NCBI GenBank assembly: GCA_963977005.1
Contig: CAXBMQ010000002.1
Location: 186,001 to 250,000, forward strand
Source: CAXBCP01 sp963977005
Lineage (GTDB): Bacteria > Pseudomonadota > Alphaproteobacteria > MPNO01 > UBA830
Direction: 5' to 3'
DNA length: 64,000 bases
Shown in pieces: positions 1 to 9,315 of the stretch (the first letter of the stretch is position 1; each line of letters starts with the position of its first letter). The position numbers and the translations under genes were made by a program. The notes under the pieces were generated by a model. That model did not search any database. It was not told the origin of the DNA and saw only the letters and a program-made list of their open reading frames with translations.

Positions 1-80
1 AGAAGGTCGAAGAACTGCGGACATCAGACATGAATTTTGCCGAAGACGTGGATCTGCTGCGCCGCATGCTCGAAGGTTAG
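1..80 (+). CDS. dnaA: Chromosomal replication initiator DnaA, C-terminal end (partial)
   Basis: Only the last 25 codons are in the window, in the frame starting at base 3 and stopping with TAG at 78-80. The peptide ends in DVDLLRRMLEG, which matches the usual end of alphaproteobacterial DnaA (domain IV tail). The identification rests on this short tail plus the next genes being dnaN, recF and gyrB, the classic dnaA neighbourhood. DnaA would open oriC and recruit the helicase. No DnaA boxes are visible in the following spacer. Confidence 0.8.
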   Translation, partial: KVEELRTSDMNFAEDVDLLRRMLEG

Positions 81-395
81 CAACGGCCCCGGGGCAGGGC
101 GCGTCAGCCCTGAAATTCCGCCGCAAAACGCCTGATCGGCCCTGATCCTGCGCCGTCTGATTCGCGCAATCGGGCCGCCGTAATCCGCCGCGCTGTAACC
201 CCCTGATAACGCTGACCTTTTGCAGGTCCGCCGTAGCCTCGTGAATCTGCGACTTCTCTTGGGATTTCAATGACTTGTGGTATAATTTGCGACCTTTCCA
301 AGGCTTCGTGGTCTTGATGTGCGTGCCCGGCGGGTGTGACATTCGACAACAAGCCGTCCCGGTGGCCCTAACAGCGTGAAAGCCGACACAAAGCC
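81..395. other. dnaA-dnaN intergenic spacer
   Basis: This 315-base spacer holds no convincing gene. The only clear signal is the extended -10 promoter at 259-286, reading toward dnaN. I looked for DnaA boxes (TTATCCACA or close variants) and for an AT-rich unwinding region and saw neither, so it does not look like oriC. Confidence 0.6.
259..286 (+). promoter_or_regulatory. Sigma-70 type promoter of dnaN
   Basis: A perfect TATAAT at 281-286 is preceded by TGG (278-280), giving an extended -10. A weaker -35 (TTGGGA, 259-264) lies 16 bases upstream. The start of transcription would be near 293, about 100 bases before the dnaN start. Confidence 0.6.
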
Positions 396-1514
396 ATGCA
401 ATTTACCATCGAGCGCAGCACTCTCCTCCGGTCTCTCACCCATGTCCAGGGCGTCGTCGAACGGCGGACGACTATCCCGATCCTGTCGAACGTGCTGCTC
501 CAGGCCAATGGCGGGAAGCTGGGGCTGACCGCAACGGACATGGACCTTGCCATCATCGAAGGCACGGCGGCAGAGGTCGCCCAGGACGGGTCGACGACTG
601 TCCCGGCGCACACGCTGTATGACATCGTCCGCAAACTGCCTGAGGGCTCGCAGGTCGAGATCGGCTCCGGCGGCGAGCAGGGCCAGCTGGAAATCAGGTC
701 GGGCCGCTCAAAGCTGAGCCTGACGACGCTGCCGAGCGAGGATTTCCCGGTTATGTCGGATGGCGACCTGCCGCACCGCTTCACGCTTTCGGCAGACATG
801 CTGCGCCGCCTGATCGACCGGACGCGCTTCGCCATGTCGACCGAGGAAACCCGCTATTATCTCAACGGGCTCTATTTTCATGCCGCTGAAACGGACGGCT
901 CCCCCGTTCTCCGGATCGTGGCGACGGACGGCCACCGCCTGGCCCGCGTCGAGGTTCCGTTGCCCGATGGCGCGGCCGGTATGCCGGGCGTGATCGTGCC
1001 GCGCAAGGCCGTTGCCGAAATCCGCAAGCTGATCGACGAGGTCGAAGACGACGTGGAAATCGCCCTGTCGGAAACCAAGATCCGTTTTGCCTTCGCCGAT
1101 GCCGTGCTGACGTCGAAGCTCATTGACGGCACTTTCCCCGATTACGACCGCGTGATCCCCTTCGGCAACGACAAGACCCTCGAAGTGAAACGGAACGAGT
1201 TCGTAAAGGCAGTCGATCTGGTATCGACCATCTCGACGGAGAAATCCCGTGCCATCAAACTGTCTCTGGAAGATGGCAGCCTGGTGCTGACCGCGACCAG
1301 CCCCGAAGCCGGCAGCGCCCGTGAAGAGCTCGATGTCGATTACAATGACGGTTCGCTGGAAATCGGCTTCAATTCGAAATACCTGCTCGATATTACCCAG
1401 CAGATAGAGGGCGACGACGCGAAGTTCATGCTTTCAGACGGGGCGTCGCCGACCCTGGTGCAGGATATGGGCGACACCAGTGCATTGTACGTCCTCATGC
1501 CGATGCGCGTCTGA
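396..1514 (+). CDS. dnaN: DNA polymerase III beta subunit (sliding clamp)
   Basis: The 372-residue product has the family's full length and runs through three similar clamp domains (about 1-120, 121-245, 246-372). It begins MQFTIERSTLL and ends in the near-invariant YVLMPMRV. The ring-shaped dimer holds the replicative polymerase on DNA and docks other repair proteins. It lies between dnaA and recF. The promoter at 259-286 would give it its own transcription, and recF and gyrB probably follow on the same message because the gaps are 14 and 7 bases. Confidence 0.97.
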   Translation: MQFTIERSTLLRSLTHVQGVVERRTTIPILSNVLLQANGGKLGLTATDMDLAIIEGTAAEVAQDGSTTVPAHTLYDIVRKLPEGSQVEIGSGGEQGQLEIRSGRSKLSLTTLPSEDFPVMSDGDLPHRFTLSADMLRRLIDRTRFAMSTEETRYYLNGLYFHAAETDGSPVLRIVATDGHRLARVEVPLPDGAAGMPGVIVPRKAVAEIRKLIDEVEDDVEIALSETKIRFAFADAVLTSKLIDGTFPDYDRVIPFGNDKTLEVKRNEFVKAVDLVSTISTEKSRAIKLSLEDGSLVLTATSPEAGSAREELDVDYNDGSLEIGFNSKYLLDITQQIEGDDAKFMLSDGASPTLVQDMGDTSALYVLMPMRV

Positions 1515-1528
1515 CGCGGCCGGACCGG

Positions 1529-2737
1529 TTGTTGCATAGCGCCCTGGCAAATTCTCCCGAATACACCGCTTCGCCCGAACGCAGCGCGGTGGTCAGGCTT
1601 TCGCTGACGGATTTCCGCAGCTACGCGTCGCTGCGGCTGGACTGCGATGCGCGGCCCGCAGTGCTGACCGGGGCGAACGGAGCGGGCAAGACAAACCTGC
1701 TCGAAGCGATTTCTTTCCTGTTGCCAGGCCGGGGCCTGCGCCGCGCCCGGTTGTCCGATATCACGCGCAGCGATGCCGGTGAGGTCCTGCCCGGCGGATT
1801 GCGCTGGGCCGTCGCCGCCACGCTCGATGCCGCGATGGGGCCGACCGAAATCGGCACCGGCTTCGAGGCGACCGGCGAGGGGGAAGACGGCGGGCGGCGC
1901 GTCTCGCGGATGAACGGTGCGCCGGCGCGCAGCCAGTCGGCTCTGGGCGAGGTCTTTGCCGCTGTGTGGCTGGTCCCTGAAATGGACCGGTTGTTTATGG
2001 AAGGGGCCTCCGCGCGGCGCCGTTTCCTCGACCGCCTTGTCGCGGCCTTCGATGCCGCACACACCACCCGTCTGAACGAGTACGAACAGGCGATGCGCGA
2101 ACGCACGCGCTTGCTGCGCGACGACAAGACCGGGCTCCGTTCCGCGGATGCCGGCTGGGTGGCGGCGCTTGAAAAACGTATGGCGGAAAGCGGCGTTGCA
2201 CTTGCAGCCGCCCGCCGGGCCTTTGTTCAGCGGCTTGCAGCGGCATGCGAACTGGGCGTCGGGCCGTTTCCGGCAGCTGCCGTATCGCTGGTCGGCGATA
2301 CCGAACGGTGGCTCGACAGCCGGTCTGCGCTTGAAGCCGAAGATCTGTTCCGCGATGCGCTGGCGGCCTCCCGCGGTGCAGACCGCGAAGCCGGTCGGGC
2401 ACTCGCCGGACCGCACCGGTCGGATATCGAGGTCGTGCATTTGCAGAAAAGCCGGCCGGCGGCGGGATGTTCGACCGGAGAGCAGAAAGCGTTGCTGATC
2501 AGCATCGTGCTGGCGCATGCGCGGCTCGTATCGCTGGATCGCGGCGCAGCACCCTTGCTGCTGATGGACGAGATCGCGGCCCACCTGGACGGCGACCGGC
2601 GGGCGGCCTTGTTCGACGAGATTTGCGCGGTCGGCGCACAGGCCTGGATGACGGGTACCGACCGGGAACTTTTTGAAGCATTCGGCGATCGGGCACAGTT
2701 TTTCCGCGTCGATAGCGCCACCGTGCGCAGGGTTTGA
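1529..2737 (+). CDS. recF: DNA replication and repair protein RecF
   Basis: An SMC-like ATPase that helps load RecA at single-strand gaps. In the 402-residue reading, the Walker A motif GANGAGKTN is at 48-56, the ABC-type signature CSTGEQKAL at 314-322, and Walker B LLLMDEIAAHLD at 343-354. The family usually starts just before the RLSLTDFR strand (here residues 23-30). The TTG start at 1529 therefore adds about 20 residues, and a GTG near residue 21 or 22 is an equally good start. It sits 14 bases after dnaN and 7 bases before gyrB, the standard order. Confidence 0.93.
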   Translation: MLHSALANSPEYTASPERSAVVRLSLTDFRSYASLRLDCDARPAVLTGANGAGKTNLLEAISFLLPGRGLRRARLSDITRSDAGEVLPGGLRWAVAATLDAAMGPTEIGTGFEATGEGEDGGRRVSRMNGAPARSQSALGEVFAAVWLVPEMDRLFMEGASARRRFLDRLVAAFDAAHTTRLNEYEQAMRERTRLLRDDKTGLRSADAGWVAALEKRMAESGVALAAARRAFVQRLAAACELGVGPFPAAAVSLVGDTERWLDSRSALEAEDLFRDALAASRGADREAGRALAGPHRSDIEVVHLQKSRPAAGCSTGEQKALLISIVLAHARLVSLDRGAAPLLLMDEIAAHLDGDRRAALFDEICAVGAQAWMTGTDRELFEAFGDRAQFFRVDSATVRRV

Positions 2738-2744
2738 GGGCAAT

Positions 2745-5189
2745 ATGACGGCACCAGCAGATACGCCACCGACAGAGGTCAACGAAGCCGATTACGGCGC
2801 CGGGTCGATCCAGGTTCTGAAGGGTCTCGAAGCGGTGCGGAAGCGCCCCGGCATGTATATCGGCGACACCGATGACGGCTCCGGGCTGCATCACATGGTG
2901 TACGAGGTCGTCGATAACGGGATCGACGAGGCGCTGGCCGGTCATTGCAGCGAAGTCACGGTCACGCTGAACGGCGACGGATCGGTCACGGTTACGGATG
3001 ACGGGCGCGGAATCCCGGTTGAGGTCCATGAGGAAGAGGGCGTCTCGGCCGCAGAGGTCATCATGACCCAGCTCCATGCCGGCGGTAAGTTCGACCAGAA
3101 TTCGTACAAGGTTTCCGGCGGCCTCCACGGTGTGGGCGTCTCGGTCGTGAACGCGCTGTCGGAATGGCTGGAACTGCGGATCTGGCGCGAGGGCAAGGAA
3201 CACGTCATTCGCTTCCACGATGGCGAAGCGGACGGCCCGCTGGAGGTTGTCGGCGATTCGAACGGTAAAAAGGGAACCTCCGTTACGTTCCTGCCGTCGA
3301 CCGAAACCTTCACGATGATCGACTTCAATATCGCGACGCTCGAACACCGTCTGCGCGAACTTGCGTTCCTGAATTCCGGCGTCCGTCTCGTGCTGACCGA
3401 TGCACGCGGGGTTGAGCCGGTTGAGACGGTTCTCGAATACGAAGGCGGTATCGAGGCATTCGTCAAACATCTGGACCGCAGCAAGACACCGATTATCGAA
3501 AGCCCGATCGTCATCAATGGCGAACAGGACGGGCTCAGCGTGGACATGGCGCTCGAATGGTCGGACAGCTATCACGAGACGACGCTGTGTTTTACCAACA
3601 CCATTCCGCAGTCCGACGGCGGCACGCATCTGGCGGGCTTCCGCGCCGCGCTGACGCGCACGGTGAACGGCTATGCCAATGACAGCGGGATTGCGAAAAA
3701 AGCCAAGATATCGTTATCGGGCGACGATGCGCGCGAAGGGCTTACCTGTGTGCTGTCGGTCAAGGTGCCGGATCCGAAATTCTCGTCGCAGACCAAGGAC
3801 AAGCTGGTCTCGTCCGAGGTGCGCCCCGTTGTCGAGAGCATCGCGACGGCAAAACTTGGCGAGTGGTTCGAGGAACATCCCAACGAGGCGAAAAAGGTTA
3901 TCGGTAAGGTTGTCGAAGCTGCCGTCGCCCGCGAAGCCGCGCGTAAAGCACGCGATCTGACGCGTCGCAAGGGAGCGCTGGATATCTCTTCCCTGCCTGG
4001 CAAGCTCGCCGATTGTCAGGAACGCGATCCGTCGAAATCCGAACTGTTTATCGTCGAGGGCGATTCCGCCGGCGGCTCCGCCAAGCAGGCCCGAAACCGC
4101 AAAAACCAGGCCGTGCTGCCGTTGCGCGGCAAGATTCTGAATGTGGAACGCGCCCGTTTCGACAAGGTGCTGTCCTCGGCCGAGCTCGGCACCCTGATCA
4201 CTGCCCTCGGGGCCGGTATCGGCGCCGAGGATTTCGATATCGAGAAAGCGCGTTATCACAAGATCATCATCATGACGGATGCCGATGTCGACGGCAGCCA
4301 TATCCGCACGCTTCTGCTGACGTTCTTCTATCGCCAGATGCCGGAAATCATCGAACGCGGTTATCTTTATATCGCCCAGCCGCCGCTTTACCGCGCCAAG
4401 AAAGGCGAAAGCGAGCAATACCTCAAGGACGATCCGGAGATGGAGGAATACCTGATCCGGGCCGGATTGCGCGATGCCGTGCTGTCGATCAATGACGGTG
4501 CGCGGATTGCCGGCGAGGATCTGTACGACCGGGTCAAACAGGCGCAGCGGGCGAAGCGCCTGCTGGAACCGATGTCGTCCAAGCTGACCAACGCCGAAGT
4601 GGCGGAGCAGGCGGCCGTGCTGGGCGCGTTCAACCAGATTCTTCTGGATTCCCAGGAACAGTCGCAACTGGTCGCCGACGCGCTGGCACGGCGTCTCGAC
4701 GGACTGGCGGAGCCGGCCGACCGCGGCTGGGGCGCGGAAATCATCGAGGGTGGCGGTATCGCCTTTATCCGAACGCGGCGCGGCGTTACCGAACGCCAGG
4801 TGATCGACGGGGCTTTGCTGCGGTCAACCGAAGCGCGGCGTCTCGACGAGATCGCGCCGGAACTCCAGGAGCTGTACGCCCGGCCCGCCACCCTGATCTC
4901 CAAGGATTTCGAGAGGCGCATCACCGGACCGGTGGAGATGTTCGATGCCGTTCTGGCACTCGGCCGAAAGGGCGTCAGTGTCCAGCGCTATAAAGGGCTG
5001 GGCGAGATGAACCCGGAGCAGCTCTGGGAAACGACGCTCGACCCCGAGGTGCGGACCCTGCTGCAGGTCAGTATCGAGCATGGCGATCAAGCCGAAGAGG
5101 TCTTCTCGACCCTGATGGGCGACGTGGTCGAACCGCGCCGCGATTTCATTCAAGACAATGCGCTCAAGGTCGTGAATCTCGACGTCTGA
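2745..5189 (+). CDS. gyrB: DNA gyrase subunit B
   Basis: The ATPase and TOPRIM subunit of the enzyme that introduces negative supercoils. I chose the ATG at 2745 (814 residues), preceded by GAGGG at 2736-2740, because the open frame further upstream runs inside recF. The GHKL ATPase domain starts with RKRPGMYIGD. The TOPRIM region shows EGDSAGGSAK near residue 436 and DADVDGSHIR near 511. The C-terminal GyrB motif QRYKGLGEMNPEQLW is near 748. It ends 3 bases before a convergent acetyltransferase gene, with no terminator hairpin between them. Confidence 0.97.
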   Translation: MTAPADTPPTEVNEADYGAGSIQVLKGLEAVRKRPGMYIGDTDDGSGLHHMVYEVVDNGIDEALAGHCSEVTVTLNGDGSVTVTDDGRGIPVEVHEEEGVSAAEVIMTQLHAGGKFDQNSYKVSGGLHGVGVSVVNALSEWLELRIWREGKEHVIRFHDGEADGPLEVVGDSNGKKGTSVTFLPSTETFTMIDFNIATLEHRLRELAFLNSGVRLVLTDARGVEPVETVLEYEGGIEAFVKHLDRSKTPIIESPIVINGEQDGLSVDMALEWSDSYHETTLCFTNTIPQSDGGTHLAGFRAALTRTVNGYANDSGIAKKAKISLSGDDAREGLTCVLSVKVPDPKFSSQTKDKLVSSEVRPVVESIATAKLGEWFEEHPNEAKKVIGKVVEAAVAREAARKARDLTRRKGALDISSLPGKLADCQERDPSKSELFIVEGDSAGGSAKQARNRKNQAVLPLRGKILNVERARFDKVLSSAELGTLITALGAGIGAEDFDIEKARYHKIIIMTDADVDGSHIRTLLLTFFYRQMPEIIERGYLYIAQPPLYRAKKGESEQYLKDDPEMEEYLIRAGLRDAVLSINDGARIAGEDLYDRVKQAQRAKRLLEPMSSKLTNAEVAEQAAVLGAFNQILLDSQEQSQLVADALARRLDGLAEPADRGWGAEIIEGGGIAFIRTRRGVTERQVIDGALLRSTEARRLDEIAPELQELYARPATLISKDFERRITGPVEMFDAVLALGRKGVSVQRYKGLGEMNPEQLWETTLDPEVRTLLQVSIEHGDQAEEVFSTLMGDVVEPRRDFIQDNALKVVNLDV

Positions 5190-5192
5190 ATG

Positions 5193-5723
5193 TCAGTGTT
5201 CGGGGGGCGGGGACAGGTCGGCAATCCGGTCGAAACTGGTCCCGAAGGCGGCACATATCGCAACATCTTTCAGCTCGGGGGCAAGATGCCGGTAGAATTT
5301 TCGCGCAGCCTTGTTGCGTTTCAGCACCGACCAGAAAATCCAGCGCCCGCCCTGGTCGCGCGTGTGGCGGGATATGCCCGTCATCAGCGCCGTCCCGACA
5401 CCGCTCCGCCGGCTGGTTTCATCGACATAGAGATCGGCAAGGTAAACCCCCCGCGTCGCACTGTCGGTATCGTAGCCCCAGTAATAGACTGCATAGCCCG
5501 CCGGCGCGCCGTTCCAATCGGCCACCAGGGCGTGGAACGCGGGCGGATCGGCAAAACCGTCCCGCAGAAAGGCCTCCGCCGAAAAACGGGACACCCGTCC
5601 GCCATCGGATATGCTCAGCGCCCGCGCCATGCGGGCAATCGCGTCCGCATCTTCACGACGGGCGGGACGAACGGCCACCGGGAGGCTTCCGTCTGGCTTG
5701 CTGTCGGACCTGATATTGAGCAT
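5193..5723 (-). CDS. GNAT family N-acetyltransferase
   Basis: A single GNAT domain of about 176 residues. Acetyl-CoA-binding motif A appears as RRSGVGTALMTGI, after the beta-4 strand VYLADLYVDET. The substrate cannot be read from the sequence. I prefer the ATG at 5723 (MLNIRSDS), which has AAGG just upstream. A GTG at 5765 would add 14 residues, but its purine stretch touches the start codon. The gene is tail-to-tail with gyrB (3-base gap) and divergent from the PBP gene, whose promoter overlaps its upstream region. Confidence 0.85.
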   Translation of the reverse strand: MLNIRSDSKPDGSLPVAVRPARREDADAIARMARALSISDGGRVSRFSAEAFLRDGFADPPAFHALVADWNGAPAGYAVYYWGYDTDSATRGVYLADLYVDETSRRSGVGTALMTGISRHTRDQGGRWIFWSVLKRNKAARKFYRHLAPELKDVAICAAFGTSFDRIADLSPPPEH

Positions 5724-5756
5724 GTCGCCTTGATGTCGCCACATTGGTGAAGTCGA

Positions 5757-5787
5757 TTGATGCACTCCCTAATCTACAGCATATAGC
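5757..5787 (+). promoter_or_regulatory. Possible promoter of the class A PBP gene, near-leaderless
   Basis: TTGATG (5757-5762) and TATAGC (5782-5787) resemble -35 and -10 elements with a rather long 19-base spacer. The -10 ends only 3 bases before the ATG at 5791 and there is no Shine-Dalgarno sequence, so the transcript would be leaderless or nearly so. This is a pattern match only. Confidence 0.35.
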
Positions 5788-5790
5788 ACC

Positions 5791-7923
5791 ATGGCCGAGC
5801 GAAAACCGACCAGACCCAGGTCACCGTCGAAGGGTAATGCAAAAAAGCCCGCGAAAAAGCCGGCGAAAAAACCGGTACGTAAATCCGCACCCAAAACCGG
5901 CCAGAGAAGCGTGACCTCCTCGGGCAGCCGCGGCGGCAAGGGCCATGGTTCCGGGAAACCAGGTGCGGGCAAATCAGCGTCCGGCAAATCAGGGTCGAAA
6001 ACGCCCCGCAAGCGTGAAAGGTCCCGTCGCTCCCGTTTGATCCTCGGGGCGTTGAAATGGTCGGTGATCGTCGGTATCTGGGGCGCGATTGCGCTCGGTG
6101 TCATGGTTGCGTGGTATGCCTACGACCTTCCGGATATCGACAAGCTGGATGCGCCGACCCGCAAGGCGAGCATCACCCTGACCGATGCCGATGGCCGCGA
6201 GATCACGACCTATGGCGATATCTATGGCGACACATTGCGGCTCGCCGACGTGCCGCCCTATCTGGTGCAGGCGATCGTGGCGACCGAAGACCGCCGGTTC
6301 TTCGAACATCTGGGCTTCGATCCGGTCGCGCTGGCCCGGGCGGTCGTTGCCAATCTGCGCGCTGGCCGGGTGCGGCAGGGCGGCAGCACGCTGACCCAGC
6401 AGCTGGCCAAGAACGTTTTTCTCAAACCTGACAGAACGCTGCGGCGCAAGGTGCAGGAACTGCTTCTCGCCTTCTGGCTCGAGGCGAATTTTACCAAGGA
6501 ACAGATTTTTACGCTCTATATAAACCGCGTCTATCTGGGGTCCGGCACTTATGGCGTCGACGCTGCGGCGCGGCGTTATTTCGGCAAATCCGCCCGTAAC
6601 GTGTCTTTGCATGAAGCGGCCGTTCTGGCCGGGTTGCTCAAGGCGCCATCGCGGTACTCGCCGCTGCGCAGCCGGAAGGCGGCCGAGGACCGCGCGCGTA
6701 TCGTGCTCGGCACGATGGTCGCTGCCGGGTTCATCGATCCGCCGACGGCGAAGCGCGCCGCCGGGCAGCGCCTGAGGATCGCCGCCGGCACGCAACGGAA
6801 CAACGCGGCGCGGTATTTCACGGACTGGGCGCTCGAACGGGTTGCCGGGTTTGCCGGCCATCGCGGCGTAGATCTGATCGTCCGTACAACGATGGATGCC
6901 CGTCTCCAGCGGCTGGCCGAAGAACGCCTGCGTGCGGCAATCGCCAAAAACGGCAAGGCGCGCCGGGTCAGCCAGGCGGCGCTGGTCTCGATGTCCCCGG
7001 ATGGCGCGGTGCGGGCGCTGGTTGGCGGGCGTGACTACGGAACCAGTCAGTACAACCGCGCTTTCCAGGCGCAGCGCCAACCGGGTTCGGCGTTCAAGCT
7101 GTTCGTCTATCTGGCGGCGATGGAAAACGGTATGACGCCGGATGACCGGTTCATCGACGGACCGCTGCGGATCGGCAAGTGGAAACCGCGGAACTATGGC
7201 GGAAATTTTCTCGGCAGCGTTACCCTGCGTGAAGCCGTGGCACGCTCGATCAATACCGTGGCGGTTCAGGTTTCCGAACGGGTCGGCCGCGACAAGGTGA
7301 TCGCGGCGGCGCGCCGCCTCGGTATCACGTCGCCCCTGAAATCCCACCCGAGTCTTGCACTGGGCGCAAGCGAGGTATCGCTCGTCGAACTGACGGCGGC
7401 CTACGGCGTGATCGCCAATGGCGGCGTTGCGGTCTGGCCACATGGGATTTCGGAAATCCGGGAACGGGGCGGGCGTGTTCTTTATCGCCGCACCGATGGT
7501 GCTGCCGCGCAGGTCGTCGAGCCCGGCGCGGTGGGGCGGGTCAACGACCTGCTGCGGGCCGTCGTGGGCTGGGGGTCCGGCAAGGCAGCCGATCCGAACC
7601 GTCCGGCGGCAGGCAAAACCGGTACCAGCCAGGATTTCCGCGATGCCTGGTTTGTCGGCTATACCGGCGAGCTGGTGACCGGTGTGTGGATGGGAAATGA
7701 CGACAGCTCGCCGATGAAACGGGTTACCGGCGGCAGTCTGCCGGCGCGCCTGTGGCGGGATTTCACGATCCCCGCCCTCGATGGTGTCGCGCCCAAGCCG
7801 CTTGCGCCGATCGTTCAGGCACCGTCATCCGGCAGCGGTTCGGACCGGGTGTCTTCGGTCCCGTGGTGGCGCCGGGGGACGTCCTCCGAGACCACGGATC
7901 AGGACTATACCAAAGGCGATTGA
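5791..7923 (+). CDS. Class A penicillin-binding protein 1A (bifunctional peptidoglycan synthase)
   Basis: Builds peptidoglycan from lipid II (glycosyltransfer) and cross-links it (transpeptidation). The 710 residues start with a Lys/Pro/Ser/Gly-rich cytoplasmic tail of about 80 residues containing KKPAKKPAKKP, then a membrane anchor at about 83-111. The glycosyltransferase domain shows EDRRFFEH at 166-173 (E166 catalytic) and QGGSTLTQQLAKN at 196-208. The transpeptidase domain has the active-site S433-A-F-K436 and KTGT at 609-612. There is no obvious OB insert of the longer PBP1A type. It converges with the MFS gene 46 bases downstream. Confidence 0.95.
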   Translation: MAERKPTRPRSPSKGNAKKPAKKPAKKPVRKSAPKTGQRSVTSSGSRGGKGHGSGKPGAGKSASGKSGSKTPRKRERSRRSRLILGALKWSVIVGIWGAIALGVMVAWYAYDLPDIDKLDAPTRKASITLTDADGREITTYGDIYGDTLRLADVPPYLVQAIVATEDRRFFEHLGFDPVALARAVVANLRAGRVRQGGSTLTQQLAKNVFLKPDRTLRRKVQELLLAFWLEANFTKEQIFTLYINRVYLGSGTYGVDAAARRYFGKSARNVSLHEAAVLAGLLKAPSRYSPLRSRKAAEDRARIVLGTMVAAGFIDPPTAKRAAGQRLRIAAGTQRNNAARYFTDWALERVAGFAGHRGVDLIVRTTMDARLQRLAEERLRAAIAKNGKARRVSQAALVSMSPDGAVRALVGGRDYGTSQYNRAFQAQRQPGSAFKLFVYLAAMENGMTPDDRFIDGPLRIGKWKPRNYGGNFLGSVTLREAVARSINTVAVQVSERVGRDKVIAAARRLGITSPLKSHPSLALGASEVSLVELTAAYGVIANGGVAVWPHGISEIRERGGRVLYRRTDGAAAQVVEPGAVGRVNDLLRAVVGWGSGKAADPNRPAAGKTGTSQDFRDAWFVGYTGELVTGVWMGNDDSSPMKRVTGGSLPARLWRDFTIPALDGVAPKPLAPIVQAPSSGSGSDRVSSVPWWRRGTSSETTDQDYTKGD

Positions 7924-7969
7924 CCGGCGCTCCGCCACCGGTCTGCGCCGATACCTGTCCGGATGGCGG

Positions 7970-9181
7970 TCAGGCCGCCGATGGTGCCGCCGTGCGCGGC
8001 TTCCGCAGGACCAGCAGGTAAAAGCTTGTCAGCAGGACAGGTCCCATGCCGAATATGGCCCAGGCCATCGGCATCATCGACCCATCCAGCATCCGTGCCG
8101 TGACGGCGCCTACCACCGCCGCGGTCGACATCTGAAGACAGCTCAGCATCGACGATGCGGCACCCGCCATTTTCGGATAGGGCGAAATGCCGCCTGCCTG
8201 CCCGCTCGGAAAAACGAACCCGGTGCCGAAGGCGAAGCCGGCAAACGGCAGCACCACGGTCCAGACGTTGAAATAGCCGAGCATCGGCAGGATCACGCCG
8301 ATCTCGCCGAAGATCGTCATGATCAGCCCGCCGGTGACGATCATCCGGTTGATCCCGACCCGGCGGGTGATCTGGCTCGCCACCAGCGTACCGATGCCAT
8401 AGGCGCTCACCGTTATCGCGTACAGTGCCCCGAACACGTCGGGAGAAACCTTCAGCAGGCCGATCAGGATATACGCGCTGCAGGAGGTAAAAGCGAAGAT
8501 GCCGCCGTAGCAGATCGCGTTGCACAGCACATAGCCCAGATACAGCCGGGTCGACAGCAGGGTCGCGTAATTGCCAATCAGCCGGGCGGGGCGGGTCGCG
8601 TCGCGATTGAGACTGAGGTTGGTTTCCCGCAGCAGGAAGACGATCGTCAGCAGCATCAGGCAACCGAACCCGGCGAGGAACAGAAACACGCTGCGCCAGC
8701 CGGCGGCGACCTCTATAACGCCGCCGAACATCGGTCCGACAATCGGACCGAGGGCCAGGGCAGTCCCCACATAGGCATATACCTGGGCCATCTTTTCGGT
8801 TTCGAAGCTGTCGCGCACGATGGCCCGGCCGACGGACAGGGTCGCACTTGCCCCCAGTGCCTGCACGAGACGGGCCGCGCACAGGCTGTACAGGTCGGGT
8901 GCGAACGCGGAAAGCACCGAGGCGACGATAAACAGCACAAGCGACATCGTGAGCACCGGTTTCCGGCCGAACCGGTCGGACATCGGCCCGACAAAAAGCT
9001 GACCGGCGGCAAATCCCACCATAAAGATGCTGAGGATCGCCTGCGCATCGCCAAAACCGATCCGCAAGTCCGTCGCCAGGGCCGGAAGGGACGGGACCAT
9101 GATATTGTTTGTGAACGGCCCAAGCATGACGAGGGCGGATATCAGGAGGATCAGAACGGGGCGTGACATTGCGGCCATCAT
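7970..9181 (-). CDS. Bcr/CflA-type MFS multidrug efflux transporter
   Basis: A drug:proton antiporter of the 12-helix Bcr/CflA subfamily, about 403 residues. Helix 1 is SRPVLILLISALVMLGPFTN. The MFS loop 2-3 motif is GPMSDRFGRKP and the TM5-type motif is ALALGPIVGPMFGG. An upstream extension of the frame to 9280 is hydrophilic and unlike the family, so I start at the MMAAM cluster (9181, 9178 or 9169). It faces away from the EamA gene and probably shares a divergent control region with it. The drug or solute exported cannot be told. Confidence 0.85.
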   Translation of the reverse strand: MMAAMSRPVLILLISALVMLGPFTNNIMVPSLPALATDLRIGFGDAQAILSIFMVGFAAGQLFVGPMSDRFGRKPVLTMSLVLFIVASVLSAFAPDLYSLCAARLVQALGASATLSVGRAIVRDSFETEKMAQVYAYVGTALALGPIVGPMFGGVIEVAAGWRSVFLFLAGFGCLMLLTIVFLLRETNLSLNRDATRPARLIGNYATLLSTRLYLGYVLCNAICYGGIFAFTSCSAYILIGLLKVSPDVFGALYAITVSAYGIGTLVASQITRRVGINRMIVTGGLIMTIFGEIGVILPMLGYFNVWTVVLPFAGFAFGTGFVFPSGQAGGISPYPKMAGAASSMLSCLQMSTAAVVGAVTARMLDGSMMPMAWAIFGMGPVLLTSFYLLVLRKPRTAAPSAA

Positions 9182-9300
9182 GCAATGGTTGGGGTTGTAA
9201 TCCAATTGACGAATTGCCGCCCTTTGCCGGAAAGTTTCCCGCCGCCTGTGCGGGGCCGTGACCGATCTTTTGCGGGGCACTTCCTGCCCGGTCCTTTGGC

Positions 9301-9309
9301 TGCTATAGC
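9301..9309 (+). promoter_or_regulatory. Extended -10 element; likely leaderless start of the EamA gene
   Basis: TGCTATAGC at 9301-9309 is an extended -10 (TGn plus TATAGC). The next ATG (9316) lies 7 bases downstream, where transcription would be expected to start. No Shine-Dalgarno fits between them. The -35 is weak. Confidence 0.4.
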
Positions 9310-9315
9310 GCAGCG

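Noticed and set aside
81..395. oriC between dnaA and dnaN
   Set aside because: No DnaA boxes or AT-rich unwinding element are visible; the spacer is explained by a promoter.
1340..2782. Long open frame antisense to recF
   Set aside because: It is the GC-rich shadow of recF, with Arg/Pro/Gly-rich composition and no recognisable domain.
7781..9166. Long plus-strand open frame opposite the MFS gene
   Set aside because: Its translation is Arg/Gln/His-rich with no domain, while the minus strand encodes a clear 12-helix transporter.
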